Assembly: GCA_030539135.1 (NCBI GenBank)
Contig: JAUNSQ010000086.1
Location: 1 to 6,591 of the forward strand
Direction: 5' to 3'
Origin: Synergistaceae bacterium
GTDB taxonomy: Bacteria; Synergistota; Synergistia; Synergistales; Synergistaceae
DNA: 6,591 bases
In this document: one piece after another, positions 1-6,558 of the stretch
Position numbering within the stretch: position 1 is the stretch's first letter
Layout: each line of letters opens with the position of its first letter
Translations under genes and position numbers: made by a program
Notes under the pieces: model-generated
Database searches by the model: none
Seen by the model: only the letters and a program-made list of their open reading frames with translations
What the model was told of the DNA's origin: nothing

Positions 1-16
1 AAGGTGTGAGCTGGAT

Positions 17-1873
17 ATGGTCAGGAAAAAGACATCGTACAAATCTGTAGCCTCTAACTTAATAAAAATCTTTATGGCGGCGGCAGTTCTGCTGGTCTCA
101 ACCACAGAAGCCTCTTACGCGACGGTCGTCCTGGCGAGAAGCGACGAACCCGCCTCTGTCATGGAAGGGATGCGCGTGAACCAAGTAGGCGGCGACTTAG
201 TCGTCCTCGAGATACGCGGCACAAAGATGAAGCTGCCGAAGGTCGTCTCCGACGGCCCCGCCTCGATCGTTCTTGAATGGAAGGGCATTCGTTTCCCGCG
301 CAATACCGACAAGCAGGATTGGTGGGACGAGTACAACTGGGATATCTTCAAGATAGACAGGAAGAAGAGCGATGAATGGTGGCAGAAGTATGACTTCCCG
401 CTTGCTCAGAGGGTACAGGTCAAATCGGCCGACAAAGAAGCCATCAGGATGTACGTTACTGGCGAGAAGCCCCTTATAGTCAAGCAAATCAAGGGATTGG
501 AGGGTTCCGACCTTATCACGGTAACGCTGCAGGCCGAGTCGGACATAAAGCCGCCAACGCCTCCAGCGCCGCGTCCGAGGGTGCAGGGAGATCCGCTTGG
601 CATGAACACCCCCGTTACGCTTGAACTGCGCGACGTGTCTTCAAGAGAAGTGTTCAGGATGCTCGCGAAGCTCCGCAGCTTGAACCTCGTGCTCGACGCT
701 TCCGTGCCGGACAACCCTATGACGTTCTCGTTCAAGAACGCGAAATTCAGCGAGGTTTTCGCGTACATGCTGCGTATGAACGACCTGACCTACTCGCTCA
801 TGGGAAATACGCTCGTCGTCGGGACGTCCGAGAGCATCGGAAAGACGCTTGGCAAGAATGAGACGAGGGAATACAAGATAGCCTACGGCGAAGTCGCGAA
901 GCTGCCAGCTATGGTGGTCGGCATCGTGCCGCTTGCCAAGCCTCCCGTGGTCGACGAAAGGCGCCGCTCGCTCTTCATCACGGCTACGCCGGAGCAGCAC
1001 ATAGAGATAGAGGCGTTCCTTAACAGGGTAGACCACCCCGGCAAGCAGGTCATGCTTCAGGCGAGGCTGATAGAGATAAACGACGACGCGAAGCAGGAGA
1101 TAGAGTCGATGATAACGGCCGTCTATAACGGCTGGCTCTTCTCATACGGCTCGTCGGGGATGACGGCGGAATATACTCAGGGCAACTCGCTAGTTACGCC
1201 AAACGTCCTAACCAGCACGTCGTCCACGGGAAATACAAGCAAGTTCCCGATACCGGGTACAGCTATATCCGACGGGTCTATACCTGTCAACATAGCCAAC
1301 TCCGCGATGAGGATGCTCGACGCCAGCCTCAAGGCGATGGAGACGGACAACAAGGGCAAGGTGCTCGCAAATCCGTCCGTCGTTGCGCTCGATGGGCAGA
1401 AAGCCCAGATAAAGCTGACGACCGATTACCAATATCAGTCCGGCGTCGACGAATCGAGGAACCCTAAGTTCAGCACGCAGGAGACGGGCCCGACGCTTGA
1501 GATAACGCCTATGATAGGCCGCGACGGTTTCGTGACGCTGAAGCTGAAGATAAAGACGGGCGAGATAATCACTTTCCGTAAGAGCGGAAGCTCTGAAATG
1601 CCTGAGACTACGAACCGCGAGGTCGATACTCAGATACGCGTCCGCAACGGCGAGATATTCGTAATCGGAGGACTCTTCACGGAGAGCAAGACGAAGACCG
1701 TCACCAGAGTCCCGATACTTGGGCAGATACCGCTCCTCGGCGAACTCTTCAAGTCGCGCAGCGATAAACATATAAAATCTGAGATGGCGTTTGTCGTCGT
1801 CCCATATATCCTCGACGTTCCCACGGGGGCCGCGGAGACGTACAGCCTGCCGTCAACCAGTCTGCTGCAGTAA
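17..1873 (+). CDS. pilQ: Type IV pilus secretin, PilQ family
   Basis: Outer-membrane secretin, the ring channel through which the pilus leaves the cell. A Sec signal peptide is visible: basic start (VRKK), hydrophobic stretch at residues about 16-28, likely cleavage after Ala36 (S-Y-A). Residues about 48-175 look like an AMIN-type beta domain that would bind peptidoglycan, followed by a Pro-rich linker (179-188). An STN/N0 domain covers about 198-272 and an N1/NolW-type domain about 284-340. The secretin core runs from about 345 to 598, with the landmarks GKVLANPSVVALDGQ (447-461), VRNGEIFVIGGL (542-553) and VPILGQIPLLGELF (565-578). The length of 618 aa suits a PilQ with a single N1 domain. 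No lipobox is seen. The ATG follows AAGGTG at window bases 1-6, a somewhat distant Shine-Dalgarno. A TGA at 7-9 could end an upstream gene. A GspD role is possible, but the AMIN-like N-terminus and the pilB-pilT neighbours favour PilQ. Confidence 0.93.
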   Translation: MVRKKTSYKSVASNLIKIFMAAAVLLVSTTEASYATVVLARSDEPASVMEGMRVNQVGGDLVVLEIRGTKMKLPKVVSDGPASIVLEWKGIRFPRNTDKQDWWDEYNWDIFKIDRKKSDEWWQKYDFPLAQRVQVKSADKEAIRMYVTGEKPLIVKQIKGLEGSDLITVTLQAESDIKPPTPPAPRPRVQGDPLGMNTPVTLELRDVSSREVFRMLAKLRSLNLVLDASVPDNPMTFSFKNAKFSEVFAYMLRMNDLTYSLMGNTLVVGTSESIGKTLGKNETREYKIAYGEVAKLPAMVVGIVPLAKPPVVDERRRSLFITATPEQHIEIEAFLNRVDHPGKQVMLQARLIEINDDAKQEIESMITAVYNGWLFSYGSSGMTAEYTQGNSLVTPNVLTSTSSTGNTSKFPIPGTAISDGSIPVNIANSAMRMLDASLKAMETDNKGKVLANPSVVALDGQKAQIKLTTDYQYQSGVDESRNPKFSTQETGPTLEITPMIGRDGFVTLKLKIKTGEIITFRKSGSSEMPETTNREVDTQIRVRNGEIFVIGGLFTESKTKTVTRVPILGQIPLLGELFKSRSDKHIKSEMAFVVVPYILDVPTGAAETYSLPSTSLLQ

Positions 1874-1922
1874 CGCAAAGTATTTTGCTGCCGCATTCTT
1901 TATTTGAATATCAGCTAAGGAT

Positions 1923-1929
1923 GGGGGAG
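1923..1929 (+). promoter_or_regulatory. Ribosome binding site deciding the TTG start of pilB
   Basis: GGGGGAG lies seven bases before a TTG at 1937. The next in-frame ATG (1964) has only a cramped AAGG two bases ahead of it, and starting there would begin translation right at the first MshEN Arg-Leu-Gly. TTG is therefore the better start. Confidence 0.65.
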
Positions 1930-1936
1930 TGTATTC

Positions 1937-3463
1937 TTGATCGAACATAAACCAATTAAGGTAATGAGGCTCGGCGAACTTCTTATTAACGCCGGAGCCA
2001 TCACTAAGGCGAACCTTGAGGCCGCGCTCGGCGAACAGAAGGTCTCGCAGATGCGCCTTGGGGAAGTCCTTATCAAGAACGGATATCTGACGGAGCTCCA
2101 CCTTGCGGAAGCGCTTTCCGAGCAGCTTGAGCTTCCGTTCGTCTCGCTCGTCAAGACGCGCCCCCAGCAGGAAGCCCTCGCGCTCGTCCCCGAAAACGTG
2201 GCGACGAGGCTCAACGTGATACCGCTCGACCTCCCCGACGACGACCATATAACGCTCGCGATGTCCGACCCTATGGACGCGCTCGCTGTCGACGAGATAC
2301 GCATGCTCACAAGAAGAGACGTGGATATAAAGATCGCCACCGCCTCTGATATCAGCAAAGCTCTCTCAAACTACTACAAGGTGCAGACAAGCGTCCACGA
2401 AGCCATGGCGGATATCATGAAGCAGGAGAATACGCTTGGAGCCTCCGGCGTCGTTACGATATCCCCTACCGCGGCGCAGGACGTTACAACAATAGCCACG
2501 GACGACGCGCCGGTCGTAAAACTTGTCAACAATATCCTTGAGCAGGCGGTCAAGGAAAAGGCGTCCGACATCCACATCGAGCCGTCGGAGGGTATCACGA
2601 GGGTCCGCTTCCGCATCGACGGAACGCTCTTCAACAACCTTGAGATACCGAGGAACCTTCACCTGCCGCTCGTAGCGCGCATCAAAATACTTTCAGGGAT
2701 GGACATTGCAGAGAAGAGGCGTCCGCAGGACGGACGTATATTGATAAAGGTCGGCGGCAAGCGCATTGACCTCCGTGTGTCCACTATACCGGCGATGTTC
2801 GGCGAGAAGGTCGTCCTTCGTCTGCTCGACCAGAACAACGAGAACGTCGGCATTGAGAAACTTGGATTTGAAAAGGAACAGAGGGATATACTCAACGACG
2901 CGATAACTTCATCCTACGGCATTTTCCTCGTTACGGGCCCTACGGGAAGCGGAAAATCCACCACGCTCTATTCACTGCTTGAGATCATAAACAACCCCGG
3001 GGTCAACATCATTACGCTGGAGGATCCTGTCGAATTTACGATACAGGGGATAACGCAGATACAGATAAACGATAAGATAGGTGTAACGTTCGGAAGCACG
3101 CTGCGCTCGATACTGAGACAGGACCCTGACAAGCTGATGGTCGGAGAAATTCGCGACAGCGAGACGGCGCACCTGGCCGTCCGCGTGGCGCTCACCGGAC
3201 ACCTCGTGCTCAGCACGCTGCACACGAACGACGCGCCGACCGCCATCAACAGGCTGACCGACATGGGCGTACCGAACTATTTGATATCGTCGTCGCTTCG
3301 CGGCGTCCTGGCTGCCCGAACTGCAAAAAGGAAGAGGTCATCAGCGAGGCGGTATCGGCTGAGACCGGCATTCCGGCTGGAACAACGGTGTATAAGCCGG
3401 TCGGCTGCCCTCAGTGCCGCTACACGGGCTACAGCGGACGTACCGTTATCTCCGAGCTTATGA
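1937..3463 (+). pseudogene. pilB: PilB-type pilus extension ATPase, 5' part ending in a frameshift
   Basis: Hexameric AAA+-like ATPase that powers pilin polymerisation at the inner-membrane platform. Residues 11-34 and 40-63 are two 24-residue MshEN motifs (RLGxxL...G...L...L..Q) separated by five residues, the known cyclic di-GMP binding pattern. The rest of the N-terminal domain runs to about 146. The ATPase part starts near 189, with KASDIHIEPS at 208-217. Walker A is GPTGSGKST (334-342), the Asp box is LEDP (361-364), Walker B is around MVGEIRD (401-407), and the His box is TGHLVLSTLHT (420-430). Family sequence is followed up to SLRGVLA (ending residue 459, base 3313). After that come about 49 Arg/Ser-rich residues unlike any PilB, and a TGA at 3461. 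The family continues in the -1 frame. The truncated product lacks the C-terminal zinc-binding subdomain, so it is unlikely to be a normal ATPase. Repaired, the protein would be about 572 aa, a usual PilB length. Confidence 0.9.
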
Positions 3464-3633
3464 TGATAGATTCAAAACTTCGCGAAATGATAAACAACAA
3501 CGGACTTGAAGATGAAATGCGCGAATACGCAAGACAGCACGGGATGTCCACGCTTCGCGAATCGGCTGTGAGAAAGGTTATCGCCGGTATTACAAGCGTT
3601 GACGAGATGCTCTGCACGACGATGATGGATTAG
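3313..3633 (+). pseudogene. pilB: PilB 3' part: C-terminal metal-binding domain in the shifted frame
   Basis: This is the rest of the extension ATPase, read one frame back from the upstream part. It begins with C-P-N-C (bases 3313-3324) and has C-P-Q-C at 3406-3417. The result is CxxC-x27-CxxC, the tetracysteine zinc site of PilB/GspE C-terminal domains. Next come GRTVISELMMID and a helical tail ending at TAG 3631-3633. The residues that normally link GVLA to the first CxxC (typically like QRLVRRL) are absent. A GTG at 3388 is the first conventional start in this frame and would give an 81-aa peptide with only one CxxC and no nearby strong ribosome site. Independent expression is therefore doubtful. 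The frame is intact and well conserved, which points to a recent lesion or a sequence error. Confidence 0.88.
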
Positions 3634-3637
3634 GAGG
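3632..3637 (+). promoter_or_regulatory. Strong Shine-Dalgarno of pilT overlapping the pilB stop
   Basis: AGGAGG starts inside the pilB stop codon (TAGGAGG) and sits six bases before the pilT ATG at 3644. This is the strongest ribosome site in the window. It would couple pilT to pilB termination but is strong enough to work alone. Confidence 0.8.
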
Positions 3638-3643
3638 ATAACC

Positions 3644-4720
3644 ATGTCTAACTTTGTTCTTCAGGATGTGCTTGTAGACGGCATCAGGAACCATGCCAGC
3701 GATATACATCTCAGCGTTGGCGCTCAGCCGGCGCTTAGGATATACGGCGAGCTCATACGCAGGGAGGGTTCCGACCCTATCGAAGCCTCTGAGATGGAAG
3801 AGGCGGTACACAGTTTCCTCACGAGAGACCAGTACGAAACCTATCAAGCGGAACGCGAATATGACTTTAGTTTCAATTTGAATTTTGGAGACGGTGAGAG
3901 CCAGCGTTTCAGGGGCAACTTCTCCTTTGAACGCGGAAACCCATCTCTGGCGCTGCGTCTCATCACGCCGAACATACGCACCATAAAGCAGCTGTGCCTC
4001 CCTGACGGGGTCAAGCCTATCTCTCAGAAGAACAATGGGCTCTTCCTTGTAACTGGGCCTACAGGCTCCGGTAAATCGACTACGCTCGCGGCGATCGTAC
4101 AGGAGATAAACGTCTCGCGCACGGTGCATATAATCACGATAGAGGACCCGATAGAATACCTGTATAACTCTGACAAGGCACTCATACACCAGAGGGAAGT
4201 CGGAAGCGATACCAAGAGCTTCTCCGAGGCGCTGAGACGCGCGATGCGTCAAGACCCTGACGTAATACTTATAGGCGAGTTGAGAGACCTTGAGACTATT
4301 TCAGCTGCGGTCACGGCGGCTGAGACCGGCCACCTTGTCCTCGCTACGCTTCACACTCCTGACGCGCCGCAGAGCATAGACAGGATCATAGACGTGTTCC
4401 CGCCGTTCCAGCAGCAGCAGATCAGGATACAGCTTTCGTCGATACTTATCGCTATACTTTCCCAGCAGCTGATACCGATGAGCTCGGGGATAGGCCGAAT
4501 GGTGGCGACAGAGTTTATGGTAGCGAACAACGCCGTGAGGAACCATATAAGAGAGTCTAAGACGGCGCAGATAAAGAATACTATACAGACGGGCTCCGCG
4601 CTCGGTATGCACACTATGGACCAGGACCTCGCCAGAATGTGCCGAGAGGGAATGATATCGCGCAAAGATGCGCTGGCTTACTCGCACGACGCTAACGACC
4701 TCGAACGCTACCTAGTCTGA
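3644..4720 (+). CDS. pilT: Type IV pilus retraction ATPase, PilT family
   Basis: Hexameric cytoplasmic ATPase that depolymerises the pilus and drives twitching or DNA uptake. At 358 aa it has the usual PilT length. The N-terminal PAS-like domain includes ASDIHLSVGAQPALRI (18-33). Walker A is GPTGSGKST (138-146), the Asp box is IEDP (166-169), Walker B is ILIGELRD (208-215), and the His box is TGHLVLATLHT (228-238). AVRNHIRE (297-304) corresponds to the PilT signature AIRNLIRE, with His in place of the usual Leu. There is no MshEN domain and no C-terminal CxxC pair, which separates it from PilB. The ATG is fixed by AGGAGG six bases upstream. It lies 10 bases after pilB and 8 bases before the next gene, so all are probably on one transcript. 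All catalytic motifs are intact, unlike in pilB. A PilU-type accessory ATPase is less likely, because no other PilT-like gene is in view. Confidence 0.95.
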   Translation: MSNFVLQDVLVDGIRNHASDIHLSVGAQPALRIYGELIRREGSDPIEASEMEEAVHSFLTRDQYETYQAEREYDFSFNLNFGDGESQRFRGNFSFERGNPSLALRLITPNIRTIKQLCLPDGVKPISQKNNGLFLVTGPTGSGKSTTLAAIVQEINVSRTVHIITIEDPIEYLYNSDKALIHQREVGSDTKSFSEALRRAMRQDPDVILIGELRDLETISAAVTAAETGHLVLATLHTPDAPQSIDRIIDVFPPFQQQQIRIQLSSILIAILSQQLIPMSSGIGRMVATEFMVANNAVRNHIRESKTAQIKNTIQTGSALGMHTMDQDLARMCREGMISRKDALAYSHDANDLERYLV

Positions 4721-4728
4721 TAACCGTT

Positions 4729-5052
4729 ATGAAAAAACGGGACGGCAGTATGCTTGTTGAACTTGTCGCATCGTTGCCTGTCGTCCTTATTTTTGTGCTC
4801 GCCATCTCGTCGGTGTTTTATCTGTCGGCGTCGCTGACGGAGACGGCGGACGATAGTTTGCAGCTTGAATTTGCGAGGGAGGATATCATCTCCCAATTTG
4901 ACGCGGCGGCCTCTCCCGATTTGCTTTCGCTCAGAGCGGGCGGCTGCGTCGTAGATTCTATTAAAAAAACAGGGGATCGCTACGAGATACGCATTTCAAA
5001 GAACGGATTTCATAAAAGAATGGAGACTACGGTCATTCTCCCGGCGGAATAA
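4729..5052 (+). CDS. Small type IV prepilin-like protein (possible PilV/GspI-type minor pilin)
   Basis: A 107-aa protein with a clear class III (prepilin peptidase) leader. The leader is MKKRDG, with Gly6 at -1, cleavage before Ser7, and Glu11 at the conserved +5 position. A hydrophobic helix follows (LVASLPVVLIFVLAISSVFYL, about 12-32). The remaining 75 residues hold a single Cys (73) and no recognisable domain. Too small for a typical major pilin, it is best read as a minor pilin. Being first of three prepilin-like genes suggests the PilV/GspI slot, but this rests on order and size rather than sequence. A TadE-like protein is another possibility. The ATG is 8 bases after the pilT stop with no evident Shine-Dalgarno, so translation is probably coupled to pilT. 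Its stop (TAA 5050-5052) abuts the next prepilin. Confidence 0.8.
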   Translation: MKKRDGSMLVELVASLPVVLIFVLAISSVFYLSASLTETADDSLQLEFAREDIISQFDAAASPDLLSLRAGGCVVDSIKKTGDRYEIRISKNGFHKRMETTVILPAE

Positions 5053-5995
5053 TAAACGCCCAGCCTATCTTCTCGCGGAACTGCTCGTGGCCTCCCTGCT
5101 CACATCTATACTTTGCCTATCGCTTATTACAACGTTAAAACAATCCGCAGACCTGTTGCTTAGAAACAGAGACCTGAGAACGATACAGAACAGGGCCGAA
5201 GCTGTCGTTACACTGCTTAGAAATCCGGTCTTCTACTGCGGCATGGGGCTGCCTGTAGCGCCGAACGAATACAGGGCCGCTTTTGGCGGCAGCGTATACG
5301 CGTCATATTATTGGAACGGGCCTATAAGCGCCGTAAAGTCGCCGACTGGAAAGGCGGGCGGCGAACTGAGGCTCGTCTACGCGAAGCCTGCCTACGTGAA
5401 GCTGACCTCGGACCTTAAATATCCCGACGATGGGAACAAATTATATTTCAACGGCGCGGTCGGCGTAGATACGCTGGCTTCAAGGAGCAGCGGCCCTCCC
5501 GAAACGCTGAGGGAATGCGTGATATTTAAAAATTCTTTCCCGCGCGTAAATCCGCTCATCGTGCGTTGGGTGACAGGCACGAGAAAGTCAGTTGAAGTAG
5601 AGAGCCTTATAAATCCCGAATTTAAGTTATATAAGGGCGACATGCTGCACTTGCTCTACGTCTATCGAATATTCGCGAGGAACGGAATTCTTTACACGCA
5701 GGATTACAGAATGAGCGGAGAGCAGCCGAGGGTCGACGGCATTTCGGATATCAGGTTTGACGCGGACGCGGAGAGGCGCACGCTGACCGTATATGCACTA
5801 ATAAGGGGAGACCGCGCCTATGTCGATCGACCCGCGGTCGATGGCGCGGAGACGTGGCCGGAAAAATTCAGCGACGGAGAGGTATATAAACAGTCGAACT
5901 ATCGCCGCAGGCTGTTTGTCTTTACTCTGGGACTGCCGAATTATATGAAAGAGGAAGTGTTTAAGGGAAAGTGCGTAAGGGATTTATCTCAGTAG
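5051..5995 (+). CDS. PilW/GspJ-like minor prepilin with no proper start codon
   Basis: A membrane-anchored minor pilin of about 314 aa. The frame is open from base 4955. Just after the upstream stop it encodes NKRPA followed by YLLAELLVASLLTS, a prepilin leader and helix. Ala (5063-5065) is at -1, where Gly is usual, and Glu (5078-5080) is at +5. No ATG, GTG or TTG precedes this leader in frame. The first conventional start is GTG 5087, which would give a 302-aa protein lacking the cleavage site and Glu5, so I do not trust it. The periplasmic part includes GISDIRFDAD (about bases 5737-5766) and a following strand LTVYALIRGDR, resembling the 'V-D-x-QF-Y' region of PilW/GspJ proteins. Three Cys codons (5237, 5516, 5972) might form disulphides. 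The gene overlaps the next one by 25 bases. The prepilin assignment is strong, the PilW label moderate. Confidence 0.75.
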   Translation, partial: NKRPAYLLAELLVASLLTSILCLSLITTLKQSADLLLRNRDLRTIQNRAEAVVTLLRNPVFYCGMGLPVAPNEYRAAFGGSVYASYYWNGPISAVKSPTGKAGGELRLVYAKPAYVKLTSDLKYPDDGNKLYFNGAVGVDTLASRSSGPPETLRECVIFKNSFPRVNPLIVRWVTGTRKSVEVESLINPEFKLYKGDMLHLLYVYRIFARNGILYTQDYRMSGEQPRVDGISDIRFDADAERRTLTVYALIRGDRAYVDRPAVDGAETWPEKFSDGEVYKQSNYRRRLFVFTLGLPNYMKEEVFKGKCVRDLSQ

Positions 5996-6558
5996 TAACG
6001 CTGGTCATACTGACGATCGCATTCTCCGTCTCCTCATTGGCGCTGCTGCCCGCGAATAAAATTTTCGCAAACAATACGCTCCTCGTAAATTTATTTAGAC
6101 GCGAGGATATCGCGCTGCAGGCTCTGATGATTGGCGAAAGGTGGCTGAGAAGCTCTATATCGGACGGCGTGGTCCCGCCTCCGCCGGATGACGAAAAAGA
6201 GCCGCCGCCTAATTATTCTCCTATGTATGACGTGCCAGACGACAAGCTCGCGCCGCTTCTTGAGAAGAACGTGGGCGCTAAGGTGACGGCAAGGGTGATA
6301 GATATGTATTATTCGTCGGCCAGTCAGACAATAGACGAGGCGGAAGCGCCGCTTATAAAGCCGGACCGCTTTACCGTGTCGGACGACTTAAGCGGGCTGT
6401 CGAGATACGGCGCGAGATATTATCTTATCGACGTTGCTGTGTCTATCGGCGACGCCCCATATTCAAAAGTTTCGCTGCAAAGAGAAATATCCGTCGTAAA
6501 GGACGGCGGCGGTAATATTTATCTCATCCGCGGAAATACTCGAAAAGGGTTCATATAA
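5971..6558 (+). CDS. PilX/GspK-like minor prepilin
   Basis: A 195-aa protein with a short leader, MRKG, then FISVVTLVILTIAFSVSSLA: Gly4 at -1, Phe at +1 and a long hydrophobic helix. Position +5 is Val, not Glu. Lack of Glu5 is known for GspK and is a feature of tip minor pseudopilins. A Pro/acidic segment (VVPPPPDDEKEPPP, 67-80) separates the helix from a C-terminal domain that has no motif I can name. The GTG start is well bounded: an in-frame stop lies at 5962-5964 and no other start intervenes. AAGGGA at 5963-5968 is a close ribosome site. Overlap with the PilW-like gene suggests coupled translation. Its place after V- and W-like genes, and a length close to PilX proteins, support a tip-complex role. 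It could instead be a species-specific pseudopilin. Confidence 0.75.
   Translation: MRKGFISVVTLVILTIAFSVSSLALLPANKIFANNTLLVNLFRREDIALQALMIGERWLRSSISDGVVPPPPDDEKEPPPNYSPMYDVPDDKLAPLLEKNVGAKVTARVIDMYYSSASQTIDEAEAPLIKPDRFTVSDDLSGLSRYGARYYLIDVAVSIGDAPYSKVSLQREISVVKDGGGNIYLIRGNTRKGFI

Noticed and set aside
1208..1771. Long open frames on the - strand opposite the secretin (and similar ones opposite pilT)
   Set aside because: They lie opposite conserved genes, have Arg/His-rich composition typical of antisense reading of GC-rich codons, and show no recognisable domain.
1875..1888. GCAAA-GTAT-TTTGC hairpin after the secretin stop, as a terminator
   Set aside because: The stem is only five pairs, AT-rich, and not followed by a T-run. 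The next gene begins 49 bases later with a good ribosome site, so the operon probably continues.
1885..1913. TTGCTG plus an AT-rich stretch as a promoter for pilB
   Set aside because: No acceptable -10 hexamer falls 16-18 bases after the TTGCTG, and the gene spacing fits a single transcript.
3323..3330. GCAAAAAG near the pilB lesion as a programmed -1 frameshift site
   Set aside because: A -1 slip on the A5 run would move into the correct frame, but the conserved CPNC motif (3313-3324) is already encoded in the -1 frame upstream of the run. The frame therefore changed before the A's, and the slip product would lack the first CxxC. No full X-XXY-YYZ heptamer in the right phase is present.
3693..3881. 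62-aa frame inside pilT on the + strand
   Set aside because: It is out of frame within the conserved PilT N-terminal domain, with no ribosome site and no domain features.
5826..5842. Perfect 7-bp inverted repeat with a 3-base loop (ATCGACC-CGC-GGTCGAT) as an operator
   Set aside because: It lies within the coding part of the PilW-like gene with no nearby start. Arms of this length are expected by chance in a window of this size.
5971..6558. The last protein begins (M)RKGFI and ends RKGFI, as a terminal repeat or a following prepilin leader
   Set aside because: The two copies differ in every codon, so they are not a DNA duplication. The second copy is followed directly by a stop, and no hydrophobic helix appears in any frame after it.
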